Shown here in pieces: positions 40,079 through 52,745 of a DNA stretch of 64,000 nucleotides (position 1 is its first letter; each line of letters begins with the position of its first letter). Source of the DNA: Syngnathus acus (taxonomy: Eukaryota; Chordata; Actinopteri; Syngnathiformes; Syngnathidae); the NCBI RefSeq assembly GCF_901709675.1, contig NC_051098.1, positions 6,152,000 to 6,215,999 on the forward strand, given 5' to 3'. Position numbers and translations under genes: made by a program. The notes under the pieces were generated by a model. That model did not search any database. It saw only the letters and a program-made list of their open reading frames with translations, and had not been told where the DNA came from.

Positions 40079-42141
40079 AGAAAGCAAAATACAATACATT
40101 TTTATTTATACAGTGAATTTTACAACAGCTGCAGCTGTAACAAAGCACGTCACATATTGTAATGGAAAAACTACAACGACAGTGAAAACAGTGAATGGAA
40201 ATACATTAATATACAGTAGCAGAACAATAACAGTTGAATAAGGATGCTGTTTTGTTAATGTTGTTTATGAAAGGGGAACTTTCAAATGTCACCATGAAAT
40301 AACGCAAGCGTGAAATTCACAACTGTGATTCTTTATTTTGAAATCTGTTGCTGATCCTACTCACGCTGTCTGGAATCTACACAACCAAACTTATTGTGTT
40401 TAAGAGGGAAACTGCTGATGTTTACCACTTCATATCATTTAATAACAACATATAAATATTGAAATTATCGACAGACGTGTGTGTGCATATATACATATGA
40501 GTGTGTGTTTATGTGTGTGTGCCAGCATATGCCTCTTTTCAACCTTGCAGACATGCTGGGCCCCTTGTGTATGAGTGCGGTGTTCCCCCCCCATCTAGAC
40601 ACCATCTCAAGAAGGCTGTAGAAAAGCAATCTCTCTGCTAAGTGATTTGTGAGAAGTGTCACATTCTCACCTGGATGTAATTGCCTGCTGTTGTCGCTCA
40701 GTTGCAGTGATAGGTGCTTGTGAAGCGAGACAGGACAAAGCAGGCGGGAGGGAACTAATGTGAGGAGCGAGTGAGAAGAATTGTCAGAATTACACAGATG
40801 CTTACAGTATATTAGAAGCCTTTTATGTTCTGTGTGCACTACATGTATATTTCTTCTTAAAGATCTGCCAGCATCTTAGGGAGAAATACATATAAAGCAG
40901 AGTACACAAGTGGGATTAGTGAACATATTCATGTTTGTGGATATTCACAATTCTCACTTTCTCCAGCCGGGGCTAGTTTTTAGCAATTATAATTCTTACC
41001 GCAAAGTCACATTTAGTCACATTTTTATTATAGTTAGATTAACCTTTTTTTGCCACCATCTTTTATGACCATTTTTATACATACATTTCCATTCTTCAAA
41101 CATCTTTTCAGTTATTGTGCCAAATCACAGACTCATGGCACGTAACAATAATATCGGTGATAAAAATCTGCAGTATATGGCAAAATGTCTGCTGAGAAAG
41201 AAAATGGCAAGTCTACACTGTAAATAATGTAATAACTGTAGAGACGTGCGAGTTATGTTGTGCCATAACTCTGATGCTCGTGGGCCTTGTATATTATTTG
41301 GGCTCTCATAGATGTTTTCTGGACATCATGTTGTTCACTGTTACCAGTGGCTTCAACCTCTGTATGTCTTAGTCATCAAAATATTACGGCAATGTTATGG
41401 CTACCTATTTCAGAGTATTCCCGTAATGTGCTGATCTTCTGCTTTAGTTATTATATATATTGTAAATGACCTTAACAGTGATTAACATATCGTTAAATGT
41501 ATTTTCCATTATATTTGTTTATATTGTTTCTTAAAATAACTCAAGGCCAGGTCATTACTTTGTTTCTGATGTACATTAAGCAGACGTGTTAGGGCCTTTA
41601 TTTTGAAGGCGTCTTGCCGACACCCAGTTTTCCAATAACTGATTCTTTTTTTTAGAACATTAGAACATGATTCTAAATAAAGAACTTTTTTTTTTTTTTT
41701 TGGGGTGTTCTAGACTATTGCGGTTATTGAGCTTATTAGTTGAAGTTTTGTCTTATAGATTTAGAATACTTTTTGCCTAATGATGGCCTCCTTCACTTTT
41801 ATTGAGATCTCCTTGAACAACAGTTTGGTGAACCAATTAAACAGCTACCAAATGCCAAGTCAATATATGAAATAAACTCCTGACTTTTATCCCCTTCATT
41901 TATCTTGAAGCAACAAGGTAATTAAGTGGAACTATCCAATTAACCTCCTGTAAGTCAATTATCCAAATACTTGTATAGGCTTACCTCTCAAAATGCATGT
42001 AGTCACCAAATGTAAAATGACCAAGTCAAAATTAATAAATTAACCATTTGTGTAAACTTCAAGTCAACCTTCAATGTACACTTCAATAAAATCTTTCCAA
42101 GTGTAGGCAAAGTGCTACAATATGTAAATCAACCATCAATT

Positions 42142-42286
42142 TATGGTCTATGCCGCTTATTCTCATTTGGGTCGCAAGTGTGCTGAAGCTTATCTTGCGT
42201 GACTTTGGTTGGGAGCTACCGTAAACCTCAGAGTAGGTGGGAACCAATCACATGACACATACAGACAAACATAGTCAAATACACCC
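42142..42286 (-). mobile_element. SINE fragment (3' end, reversed)
   Basis: GGTCTATGCCGCTTATTCTC, then GGGTCGCAAGTGTGCTG and ACCAATCACATGACACATAC, correspond to the reversed tail side of the SINE family. Moderately diverged. Confidence 0.55.
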
Positions 42287-45200
42287 TTGTAGAATGCTCC
42301 GCTTCATGCACGAATGCAATTCTTTCTTGAATGTTTGAAATTCTGGTGTAAAGGCAAATGAGAGAAACCCTTGTTAAAAAAATGCTGGGCCTCAATGATA
42401 AATTGCGATCGTATATGTCGGATTGTTGTTGCTTTTATTGGCGAAACCCAAACGAGCAACCATCGGGACAATTGGCATATCGAAAAGTTATTTTTGTTCC
42501 ATGAACTTTCAAATTCTCTAGTAATGAAATATGAGCGGCACTTCCTGAGTCCTTTGGGTTATTGCAAAACTGTACCAGTTCCTGTTGTATTCTGTTGCAG
42601 TTTGTCCGAGATGTCTCTTGAGAGTGGATACAACTATTTCTTTGCTTGTGTTAGAAAGATTTGAAAACATTCATTTCCTGCAGAACTCTAACCCCACAGC
42701 CTTTAGTAATTAGGATAATAATCTGGCACCATTATATGCCCAATTTAACACATCGTGATGTGGTTGGGATCAAACAGCTCAGTGATTTCTCCCCTTTGTA
42801 CCCTTGCATACTATGCTTTCACCCAGGCTGCTCCCTTCATTACTTTACAAAAGGATGTCCATGTGGACTATAATAAGCAACTTTTGCTTCATCTCTTGGT
42901 ATTATGAGATAGTTATATTCGTGTGTTTTGATGAGGATGCCGTGCCAACCATTCATTTCTCTCCTTGGTCATTAGTGACAGTGACAAGTCCTTGGTCCCT
43001 GCATTGAAAGATTTTTATTTCTAAGAATTGACTTGGTCTCGCTCTGTTTTTACACCAATATTATGCTTTCTCTAGCCCACACCAGGTAATGGGTTTGTTT
43101 AATTAATCCCAGAAGAAAGAGTAAGTCACATTTATGCAAAGTGCAAGTAAGTCTCAAGTCTTCATTTACAAGTTTCAAGCAAATCCTAAATTCCTCTAGG
43201 GGAATCAAGAAAGTCAAATTGGAGCCCCACAAAGTGTCAAGCAAGGTGAGTGAAGTTATTACTTACAACAATTTAAGAATACACAATAATCTGTGAGGAT
43301 TTGATCTAATTGATGAATAAAATGATGCGCACCCTGTATGGGTGACAGATATTGCGTGTTATGTTAAACTGTTTAATTATAGAAACATGAATAAATATAA
43401 ATTAAGGGAAAAAGAGTATGGAGGCCAAATGTGGACTGTAAACATGAATAGCTCATTCTAAATCATATTTTTCATGTACTTGCGGAGCGGAGAAATGCTA
43501 TAAAAGAGAGCAAGTGATGATTAAAGTAGAAGAGTTTCACACTAAAATTTGCTTTAAGTGAGCTGCATCTAGGGGGTAGTAGAAATAAATCATTTTCACT
43601 ACACCAAGTCTAATCTGGATGAATGTTATATGCAAATTCTGGCAGGATCATATTCATAAATCAGCAACATTGACATTGCCGAACGATGTCAACAAATATG
43701 ACCTACAATTTCCTCGTCCCAAAATGGGGTCCTGTATCTAATGAATGTAAACTTCCTCATTACCATGTCAACAAAGAAAGTCCCTTCGATGCGTCTTCTG
43801 TGCTTTTGCTGATTATCAAAGTAGAAAGTCGGTTTGTGTGAAAACGTTCTCACAAATTTGACAAATTGTCAAAACTTGACAACAATAGTGGTTAAAAATA
43901 TCCATTCCGTTATTTGCGAAAGATCACATGACAAAAAAAAAAAACAGGTTAGCTGGCTTTTAAAAAAAGAAAAAGAAATATGACTGATAAAAGTTAAATG
44001 CATGTACATCATTTGATTACACAAATATACGTAAACAGAGCGAGCCTAAACACCAGCTGCGGTCCCATTATACTATATTTGATCGATCTTTTTTATATTT
44101 TTTTCCGTTACAGGTTTCTCTTACAGTCCAAGATGTTTTGTATCAAGCAGCATGGTTATCGGTGTCAGTGTTGTTAAAAAGTATATTGATTGGTGTGGGT
44201 TTAAATTCTCCATAACACCTGATGATATAATACCTGTTTTGCTGTAAATTGCGTATTTTTTGCCAAGGCTCAGAATTGTAATTGACATTCATCTTACGCC
44301 CCTAAAAGACTTCACCCTTCTGCAGATAAATACCTGCCTTATTTCACATGTATTATTTTATTCATCTTTTTTTTTTAGTAAGCAATTTTAAGCAATCACA
44401 GAGAAGAGAGAGAGCTGTTTGGAGATTAATTTGTTGTATATGTTTCATTAGTGCAGACTTTAATCACCTAAGAGTCAATTACTCAGTAGAGGAAGATAGG
44501 GATGTTTTTAATGGAGACATCTGTTGCCAGGAAACACATATTGACCAAATATAGCAACACTAGATCATACCAGTGAAAGACAGCTCTGCTTGGTATTACT
44601 GGATTAAATATCCTCTCTGCTTGACCACATGTGGGGTTAAGATGTACGTCGATTGTGGCACATGGGGACACTGGCCATTCATACTTATCAATGATGTGTT
44701 GCAGTTTTAAGGTTACACCTTATACACACACGTGACTATAACCAACACGGGCCCTATACCGGGTAAATATATGCAGCCTTTATGATAATTACATTTCCAG
44801 AGGTCAGCAGGGGACATAGTTAGGAATGACGAGGGGATTTGTTGTCAGCAAACTATGCTTCTCAGTAGTTAAGAATATGGTTTCAGTTCAAGATACACCA
44901 TTCTAAACGTGGTTTCTCCTGCTGACCCAAACTTACCAAACAAATAAATTTACTGTGTTGCTTTATCTGAACATTTGTGGGAGATTTGTAACACAAGAGA
45001 CTACTAACATGAATCAAAAAGCCTTTTGCCAAGAAATGTTGACTGCTAATCAATAATACAGCATTTTCCTCAGCAATGAGCAGCACCATAAAAATTGACC
45101 ATTGACTCATTTTTTTATTTAGACCCTACGTTTGAGAAACCGTGGTTTACATGATTATCATGCTTATCTGTTTCGATATACTGGCATGTATGTTGGCAGC

Positions 45201-46948
45201 TGGATCATCATGATAAAGGTTGGGTGGGGGTCTATGGCACACCTGTCCAACGAATATAAAAAATGAAGAACGATTGCTTGGTTTGAATTCATATTCAAAA
45301 TTCAGAGGATCTTATGCAACTCATTTGCTAGCGCCCCAGATCAATTTGTTGAAACTGACTGTATCATAAGATTTTTCCAATAAGGTTATTTCATACTAAC
45401 AATTGGGACTTCCCAAACAGGACAAAAAAGAAAAAGGATGAGCGACTGATTTTGTATTAGTGTGTGAGTGTGTGAACATTTGTGTTGCACTGTCTGCTGC
45501 AGTTAAAGTGAATGGCAGTAAGAGTGCTAAAGGGTCAGGTCCGTCTTCTGTAAATTGCTCTCTTCTGAGTACCAAGGGCCTTCAACCCCCCTTGAGTATG
45601 TATGTTTGCCCACACCAACCACACACAGTAATAGCCCTCAGGGTTAATTGACCACATGCAGTGCACTTGTTCCCCCAAATTGACATTCAGAGTTTGGGTC
45701 TCCCACGGCACCATCGACTCTGACCTACGCACGATATCATTATCAGTTCTCTGTGTCATTCTCATCCCATGTGACTTTTTAAACAGAAAAACACAGGGTG
45801 ACAACACTCCTGGACCCTTCAATGCCCTCCAATTGACTCAAAAACTTCCGACAGAGTTACAATATGTAATTATTTTTTCAGTCCAGTGCCAATCACCATT
45901 CTTTCTTGAGAAATCCACTTTTTGTTACCTAACAGAAGCGCCTGGATGAGTTTATTAAGAATGGAATGAATGCTTGCATTGTGCTATTAGTTGATTTTTA
46001 TATTGAGGGCGAGTGCCTGTGTATATTTCTTGCTACGTCTATCTATCTATCTTTGATGGTTAATTGTATGAAATTTGCGTGTTTGTGTTTTCTTAACATA
46101 TTTCAAATATGAATTATTATGTCTTATATGCACTGTTTTGTTCTACAGTTCAACTTTCTGATTTTCAAAGAATGTTGTAGAGGAGAACATTTGAAAATGT
46201 AAACGCTTGAACGAAAGTGTTTTAACAATAAATTATGTTGTATTTTCAAATGACCACTTCACACACACACGTCGGAACTCACAATGTCCCATCATTGGCA
46301 AGCAAATTTGAACTTTTGCCTGTTGGCATTGTTTGTGTGCTACTGTGCACCTGCCTTTCAGATTAGTGATGTTTTAACGACGTAAAACATGGCATCTCAT
46401 TCCGTCTCGGATTTGATGTATCAGATTGTGCGTACTTAATTTTCACATTTTATTTTATTTTTTTATATATAGTTCACCGAAACATGCCAATTGAACTACT
46501 CAAGTAATTTGCAGACGCGATCGTGGGTGCGCCCGATATGTAGATCAGCTTTCACATTATTTTGAATGAACGATCAATTTTGTACCCATTTATGCACACG
46601 CACACCTTTATTAAATCAGGCCCTAAGTGTTTGTATACAGTCATCTGCTGTAGATATGTTAGTATTTAAAGAGCTAGTTAATTATTTCAAGAACTCTCAA
46701 CGGCTTGTCTACATTTCAGTCAATATACGCCACATTAGTAATGGGTCATGAGTATATGCAATTATTGGATAGTATACATTACATGTAGCAACAACAATTA
46801 TTTCTGCAGTTTTTCATGGCCAAAAGTTAAATAGAAAGATGTAAAAACAGGATGACTGAAGATAAAATGTTTTCAGTGACTCACTGTGGCTATAAAACTA
46901 AACTTCACACTAACCCTCCTTGGAAGTATTATGCTATAAAATGCCAGT
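42287..46948. other. No gene recognised
   Basis: Non-coding; no repeat family identified besides short A or T runs. Confidence 0.6.
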
Positions 46949-47071
46949 CCATCCTTCCGTCCCTCATCTATACCACTTGTCCACACTATGGTTGCAGGTG
47001 TCCTATCCCAGCTCACTTTGGGGCAGAAGTCAGGCTGCACCCTAGACTGGTCGCCAGCCAATCACAGTGTG
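46949..47071 (-). mobile_element. SINE fragment (3' end, reversed)
   Basis: CCATCCTTCCGTCCCTCATC (degenerated GATG tail), CTATCCCAGCTCACTTTGGG and GACTGGTCGCCAGCCAATCA are the reversed 3' third of the SINE family. It is the best preserved of the small fragments. Confidence 0.65.
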
Positions 47072-47164
47072 TCATTTTGTGTGTATGTCCCAGCATACAC
47101 CTCTTGATGGGCCTCCTACTGTTGGGCTTGGTTAGCGTCAGTGGCTAATCATGGCAAATGAGTG

Positions 47165-47345
47165 CTAGCAGGGAGGTCTAGATTGGCGTGAGTTGGCATT
47201 AACTGGTGCATTAGCAAGGGTTGGGCAATTACTTTAATGATGTAAATTGGACTGAGATTTCCCTCTGCACAGGAAGTGAAGGGGAGAAATGTAACAACGA
47301 TTATGATTAGGCAGCTAATTATAGTATCAGCTCAGTGCTGCACAT
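47165..47345. promoter_or_regulatory. Candidate non-coding regulatory element rich in TAAT cores
   Basis: GGCATTAACT, GCATTAGC, GCAATTACTTTAATG, GATTATGATTAGG and GCTAATTATA occur in unique DNA between a SINE fragment and a GT microsatellite. Function is inferred from motif density only. Confidence 0.28.
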
Positions 47346-47397
47346 ATGCTTAGGCAGTCTGTTTATTTAGATGGTAGGGATGTGCTGATTGCGGCAT

Positions 47398-47401
<4 letters not shown>

Positions 47402-47458
<57 letters not shown>
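47402..47458. repeat. (GT)n microsatellite
   Basis: About 28 GT units. A second, TA/TACGTA-rich tract follows at 47536-47583 and directly borders Tc1-like palindrome A. Confidence 0.95.
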
Positions 47459-47459
<1 letters not shown>

Positions 47460-47583
47460 ATGTGTGAGAGAGAAGGAACTTACAAAAGCCATTAGTTTGA
47501 TAAATGTTCAGATGTTAAGTGTATTTGTGTGTGTGTGTATATACGTATATATATACGTATATATACGTATATATATATATATA

Positions 47584-47653
47584 TACACTACCGTTCAAAA
47601 GTTTGGGGTCACAAAATTGTTTGGGTGACCCCAAACTTTTGAACGGTAGTGTA
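47584..47653. mobile_element. 70-bp Tc1-like palindrome (copy A)
   Basis: The inverted ends TACACTACCGTTCAAAAGTT enclose a 12-bp centre inside a TA-rich microsatellite. The ends resemble terminal repeats of fish Tc1-like transposons, so this is best read as a solo-end or head-to-head MITE. It is the exact reverse complement of the copy at 47818-47887. Confidence 0.75.
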
Positions 47654-47817
47654 TATATTTATTTAGATAATTATTTATAGATTATATATATAATCTTCTG
47701 TGTAAAAAATCTTATAATATATATGTATACTTATATTCATAGATTATATATAATTTTATACAAATATAATATATAATTTATAATATTTAATTCATAATAT
47801 TTTATTATAATAATATT

Positions 47818-47887
47818 TACACTACCGTTCAAAAGTTTGGGGTCACCCAAACAATTTTGTGACCCCAAACTTTTGAACGGTAGTGTA
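47818..47887. mobile_element. 70-bp Tc1-like palindrome (copy B)
   Basis: It matches copy A exactly, including the asymmetric centre (CCCAAACAATTTT), which runs the opposite way. The two copies therefore form an inverted pair about 165 bp apart, separated by very AT-rich DNA that itself contains short palindromes such as AGATTATATATATAATCT at 47679. Confidence 0.75.
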
Positions 47888-49876
47888 TATATATATATAC
47901 ATATAAATATATATACAAAATTTCCAAAACATTGCACTCAATATCAATATATCATATTTTATATATTATTGTATGTATCAATATTAATTCATCAAAGGTT
48001 TTGTGTTCAAATGTGGACAGAACCAAGCTCGTACGTCTCTCAAAAAAGAAAAAAGTATGATACTGTTTTTGTGCATTGCATTGCAAAGAGACAGAGACTC
48101 TTGATAGTTGATATAATTGGTTGCTGAGGTTCACACCCAGAGTTCATGCTCCCTCTCCATGGTTACTCAGTGTTGTTTATTAATATCATAAAAGCCATTT
48201 TATGTACAGTATTTATACAAGTGCTATTTTAAGGTATGTTGGCACGCCCCTCGGCTGGTCTACTGATGTGGATTACAAGGGCAGAGTATGTGACCTCGAT
48301 GTTCCAAAGCACGATTCAGTGACAGAATTAGAGAGCAATGAGTATCTCTGTGTTCCCCACAGTATGTGCCAAGCTGTGGGTTAGCCCACCACGTGGGTGT
48401 TCGCCCACTACTCCTTGACCAATCTGTTGAGGGAATCGAGTGCAACTGCAGCATGACTGCTCACTCACAGCAGCAGCTTGATGCTATAGATGCTTGAGAT
48501 TGCATGTCTTTACACTTCACAAATAAGTAGTAAGCTACTGTACATCACATTCACTTCAGACTGTAGGAAAAACTGATGGTACCCATTTTTTTCCTTCTTG
48601 TAATCCCAACCAAACTAGAATAATTGCCTTTTCTCTAAATGTGACATCTTGGGCACCACTTTAAAAATGTAGTACCAGAGAGAGCTCTGAAACTCTTTTA
48701 AATAGATTTTATTTGGGGTAATATCCATTTAGGATTGTGATCAATTCTACAGTGACAGGACCATGTCATGGGGTTACAATGAGGCCAGGCCAAGGCAAAG
48801 GTAAGTGTCAGAGGGCACAGAAAGGTGAAGGCAGAGTAGGAATATTGACACACATAGGAACAATTTAGTCAACATTTAAAAAGTTGTGATGAAGAGAAGG
48901 AAAGTCTCCAGGATATGGTATGATATGGCATTCCGTATTCCATCCACACAGTGAGGATGCAAAAGAGCTGCTAGGGGTTATAAAGAAAGTCAAATATATA
49001 TGAAACTGATGTTTTATTTAGCCGATGGCATCGTCTTAATCAGCAAATGGACATGTAGTCTAGTTAATGGAGTCAACTTTATCGGTGTGCATTGGAGGTG
49101 ACACAGTCAGTTCAATTGTCTCTGAAATGAGATTTCAGTAAAGGCAGCACAGTGATAGTGATTTGCACTCGTGCATTGCAGAAAACATTCCTCTGCTATA
49201 TAAGATAAATTAAGTGAAAACTCACTTTCACACTTTAAAGTTCACAGTGCAACCATTCGACTTGATTTAGACTTGAACAACATAACTCGACAGTCATCTT
49301 GTTAATAGTTTGAAATCTGCAAAAAGTTGGGCCTTTTTACGGAACAGTTTAGCTAGGCATTCGGGATGGGTAAAAAAAATATGTGATTGTAATTTTTTTA
49401 AATATAGCTAAGTAACATAACTAGGAGCAATGGTTTGTGAAAACTGTCCAAACCCTTCGTTTCCATTGTTGCGCTTTGGTACGCACGGTCATGCAACACA
49501 GACGAACTTGAACCAAGTAATGAGTGGACTTGCTTGACATTTTGTGGCGACTTGACTTGACATGCTTGATTGTTTTTCCCACACCGACCAGGGACTTGCT
49601 TGCGACTTGAAGGTTACCAATATGTGATTTGAGCTGCAAATTGCAGTTCTTCTGAGAGTGGAAAGGTCGTTCAATATAGTTAGTTTTTATTTTTCAAATT
49701 CAGCTAATTGTAATCAGTTTTTGTAATTAAGCATTGTTTGTTACTACTAACTAAAAAAAAAAAGAATAAAAAATATTGCAATATTAAAATTCCAACCCAT
49801 CCACAATTCAAATAGAACAGAAATTTGAAGTCCATAATACTGCTTCAAACTTAATTTTAAATATATCACAACGGTA
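47888..49876. other. No gene recognised
   Basis: Non-coding; AT-rich near the palindromes, more even composition later. Nothing further identified. Confidence 0.6.
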
Positions 49877-49900
49877 AGACAGACAGACAGACAGACAGAC

Positions 49901-49970
<70 letters not shown>
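49877..49970. repeat. (AGAC)n microsatellite
   Basis: About 23 AGAC units with a single variant unit (AGAT) near 49901. No spacers, so it is not a CRISPR array. Confidence 0.96.
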
Positions 49971-49971
<1 letters not shown>

Positions 49972-52422
49972 AGTACACAGACCCCGAAAGGTCAAATAGC
50001 TCACTGAACTGCGTCAAACAGCATTTCATTTGGGACCATAGCTAGCTCGCAAAGTCTCACAGTTTAGTTTGGTCCACGGCCAAGTTTGATTACTATTTTC
50101 GCACTTGATCAAATGAAACGTGCCAAGGGGGTGAAAACAAAATTAAAACAGATGCTAGTAATTTTGGGGTGTCACTGTCAGGGACAGAATCCATTCTAGA
50201 GATTTCATTCTAAGTGATTGAGAAAGCCGGTGGTTGGAAGAATACATCATCACTCTGAGCAGTTCCACACCTAAATCATGTCACTGTTGGTATTTGAATG
50301 ATCTTTGAGGTTATTCTAGCTTTATCAATGTGGCACTGTTTTTTTTTTTTTTTTACTTTTGTTTTTTGGGGGGAATTGAAAATAAAGGTTTAAACAACTG
50401 CATTGCAGTCCCACACAGAAAGTGACAGATCTTGATTAACATTCATTTACATCAAAACAGAAAAGATACAGCCGAAGAAACAAAGTCAAAAGCTATTTTG
50501 ACATAACTGGTAGAGTTGGATGAGTCAGACTTCATGGTCCATGGATGGTACACTTCAAGTGGACATTAAACATCTGAACACTTGACCCCAACTTAAGGAG
50601 ATACTGTGCCTCTGTTATGCTCTGGTGAGTAATATAGCTTGGTTCGTTTGTCCCCTTAGAGGAAACAGTCACTGCGGAAAATGCAAAACTGTTCTGATTT
50701 ATAACCTCTGTCCTACAATGAAACATTTATACTGGGAAGGTAGCGGTCACTTTCAGCATGGCAATGCCCTCATCCACATCCATAAAGGAAGACAGAGAGA
50801 TGAGTGATGTGCTGGCTGCCTAAAACTGCAGACAGGGAAACCAAAAGCTGACTTGAGTGCAAGAAATCTTAAAGATAAGGTGTAAAAACATGTGCTTAAA
50901 GATAAAAAGGGAGGGTCCGACATTCCCCAAAATACCTTTCGTTTAAAAATCAAAATCTTGAATTGAGTATTAAGATCTGCATTACTTGTTGATTTTTATT
51001 TGACATGCAATACATACTTCCATGTGTAGGTTTAAACATTGATATATTAATTCCCATTGTCATTTTTGCAAGTTCTTCTGGCATCACATTCCCCACTTTG
51101 CCCTTCAGAGTGCCTTCTAGGGATTATTGCCCATCAGATGAATTTATCTTTGCTCCTTCCTCATTCCACTGCACATCCATTCGCCAAAATGAAGTGATGA
51201 TTCACAGAGATGCAAATATAATTTTAAAATTATTAATCTGCTTGAGTACAAACAATAAACTCATGCTTGACCTTGACACAAATACAAGTCAATAAAAGTT
51301 TATACTTGGATTATGAGACATTTATACATGCAAAGATAAATCATGGTAAACTGATGCACAGAATGAGACGAATACAAATCACATAGAGTATTTCCATCCT
51401 TCAAATGTTCTCGCTCTTAAACAAAGACACCTACGAATTCTGGCAGTTTCATTGAGCTACTGCCACTTCAAAAATGTCCCTCTGTGAGGTACTAATTGTT
51501 AGTATTAATAGAACCAGACGGTGGAGACACACTAGGCAACATCCAAACAACAATTAGGTAGGCTTATTCTTTAAATAACTTACTGTACATCTCAATGTGA
51601 CTGGAAGTGGTTTTACTTTGAATGACTTGAAAGGCTTAACATCTTCCCCGTCAGCACCAAATGCCGATCCACCCACTTTCTTCTATTTTTGTGTTCTGTT
51701 ATCTGTTTCTTGCCTCCCACCCATGGTCTTTTCCTGAAAAAGCCATTTTTATGTTTGTGTTCTTTGATCCAAAGGCTACCCTGAAAATGAAATTGGACAC
51801 TATATTCAATATATTCCAAAATAAAACGAAAAAGAAAATCTTGTTGTATGAAGAGTGGTTTGCTGTTGAGATCACCGATTACAAATGGCCCGGTTTCAGA
51901 ACAGTTCAATTTACCGACTACAAAAATAATTTCAGTGTTATGAGTCAGATTGTAAAACTTTGTTTCTGCTAACGTCTTCTGTTAAGTGTGTCCAGATGAA
52001 TTGTTTGGTGGTAATGTAAATTTATTGGTACATGGGCTTTGGAGGAGTGAGTTCAAGCCTCGTGTGGCCTCGAACCAAAGAGAAAGAGTTCATTTCTAGA
52101 AACTTCCTGTACACACAAATCCACCTGCTGGCCAGGTGTATAAGCACAGGCAGCTGTATCTTAACCAATGTGCCGTGATGAGAGAATAAAGCTTCAAAAT
52201 TTTTTCATGAACCAGTTGTATTTTTTGACTGTTGTAGTTGACACGGTTAGTTTAAAGAATGGGGTTTAAGAAATGATGAGCTCGGGTGAACTCAGCCCAA
52301 TGTTGGAAAGAAAAAATGTGCAATTTAGAGTGCTCAACAAACAAATCCTGAACCTGAAAAATGTATGACCAAATAATTGTTCAACATAAATAGTACAGTT
52401 TAAAAGCAATATTTAAATTCTG
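49971..52422. other. No gene recognised
   Basis: Non-coding; a T run at about 50339-50354. No recognisable element. Confidence 0.6.
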
Positions 52423-52423
52423 T

Positions 52424-52454
<31 letters not shown>

Positions 52455-52481
52455 CGTGCGTGTGTGTGTGTTTGTGTGTAA
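52423..52481. repeat. Imperfect (GT)n tract
   Basis: GT units interrupted by GC and TT, just upstream of the LINE fragment at 52505. Confidence 0.85.
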
Positions 52482-52504
52482 AATAGTAGTATCATGCTCC
52501 TCCT

Positions 52505-52745
52505 TGAGCCATCACCTTATCCTGGAGGAGGGCCAGTTGCAATGATCCTTGCAGCTAAGTTGTCTGGAGCTTTATGCCTCTGGCAGGATCACCGAGGGCA
52601 AACAGGTCCGAGGTGAGGGACCAGAAAAATTGCAGCTCAAAAGTCCCCTTATGACAATTCGAATATATGGACAACATTATTCCCATGCATGGACGCCGGT
52701 GCACCCCGCTTCCCATGGGCTCACCTCCTGAGGGAGCGACCAGGG
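52505..52745 (+). mobile_element. Decayed RTE-type LINE fragment (upstream region)
   Basis: CATCACCTTATCCTGG and the following 110 bp parallel 6424-6540 (shared words include TTGTCTGG, ATGCC.CTGGCAGG, AGGTGAGGG). Here the sequence continues into what should lie downstream in an intact element, showing that the 6424 copy lost an internal segment. It carries no meaningful coding. Confidence 0.6.

Larger units (their letters stand above)
38183..42141. other. No gene recognised
   Basis: Non-coding apart from a (CGCA)n patch at 38382-38402, the SINE tail scrap at 39303-39345, the pentanucleotide repeat at 40046, and T runs at about 39268 and 41686. Confidence 0.6.

Noticed and set aside
49877-49970. 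Regular repeats resembling a CRISPR array
   Set aside because: Contiguous 4-bp units with no spacers, in a vertebrate genome.
49747-50029. Reverse-strand frames rich in Cys-Leu-Ser-Val
   Set aside because: Translation of the (AGAC)n microsatellite.
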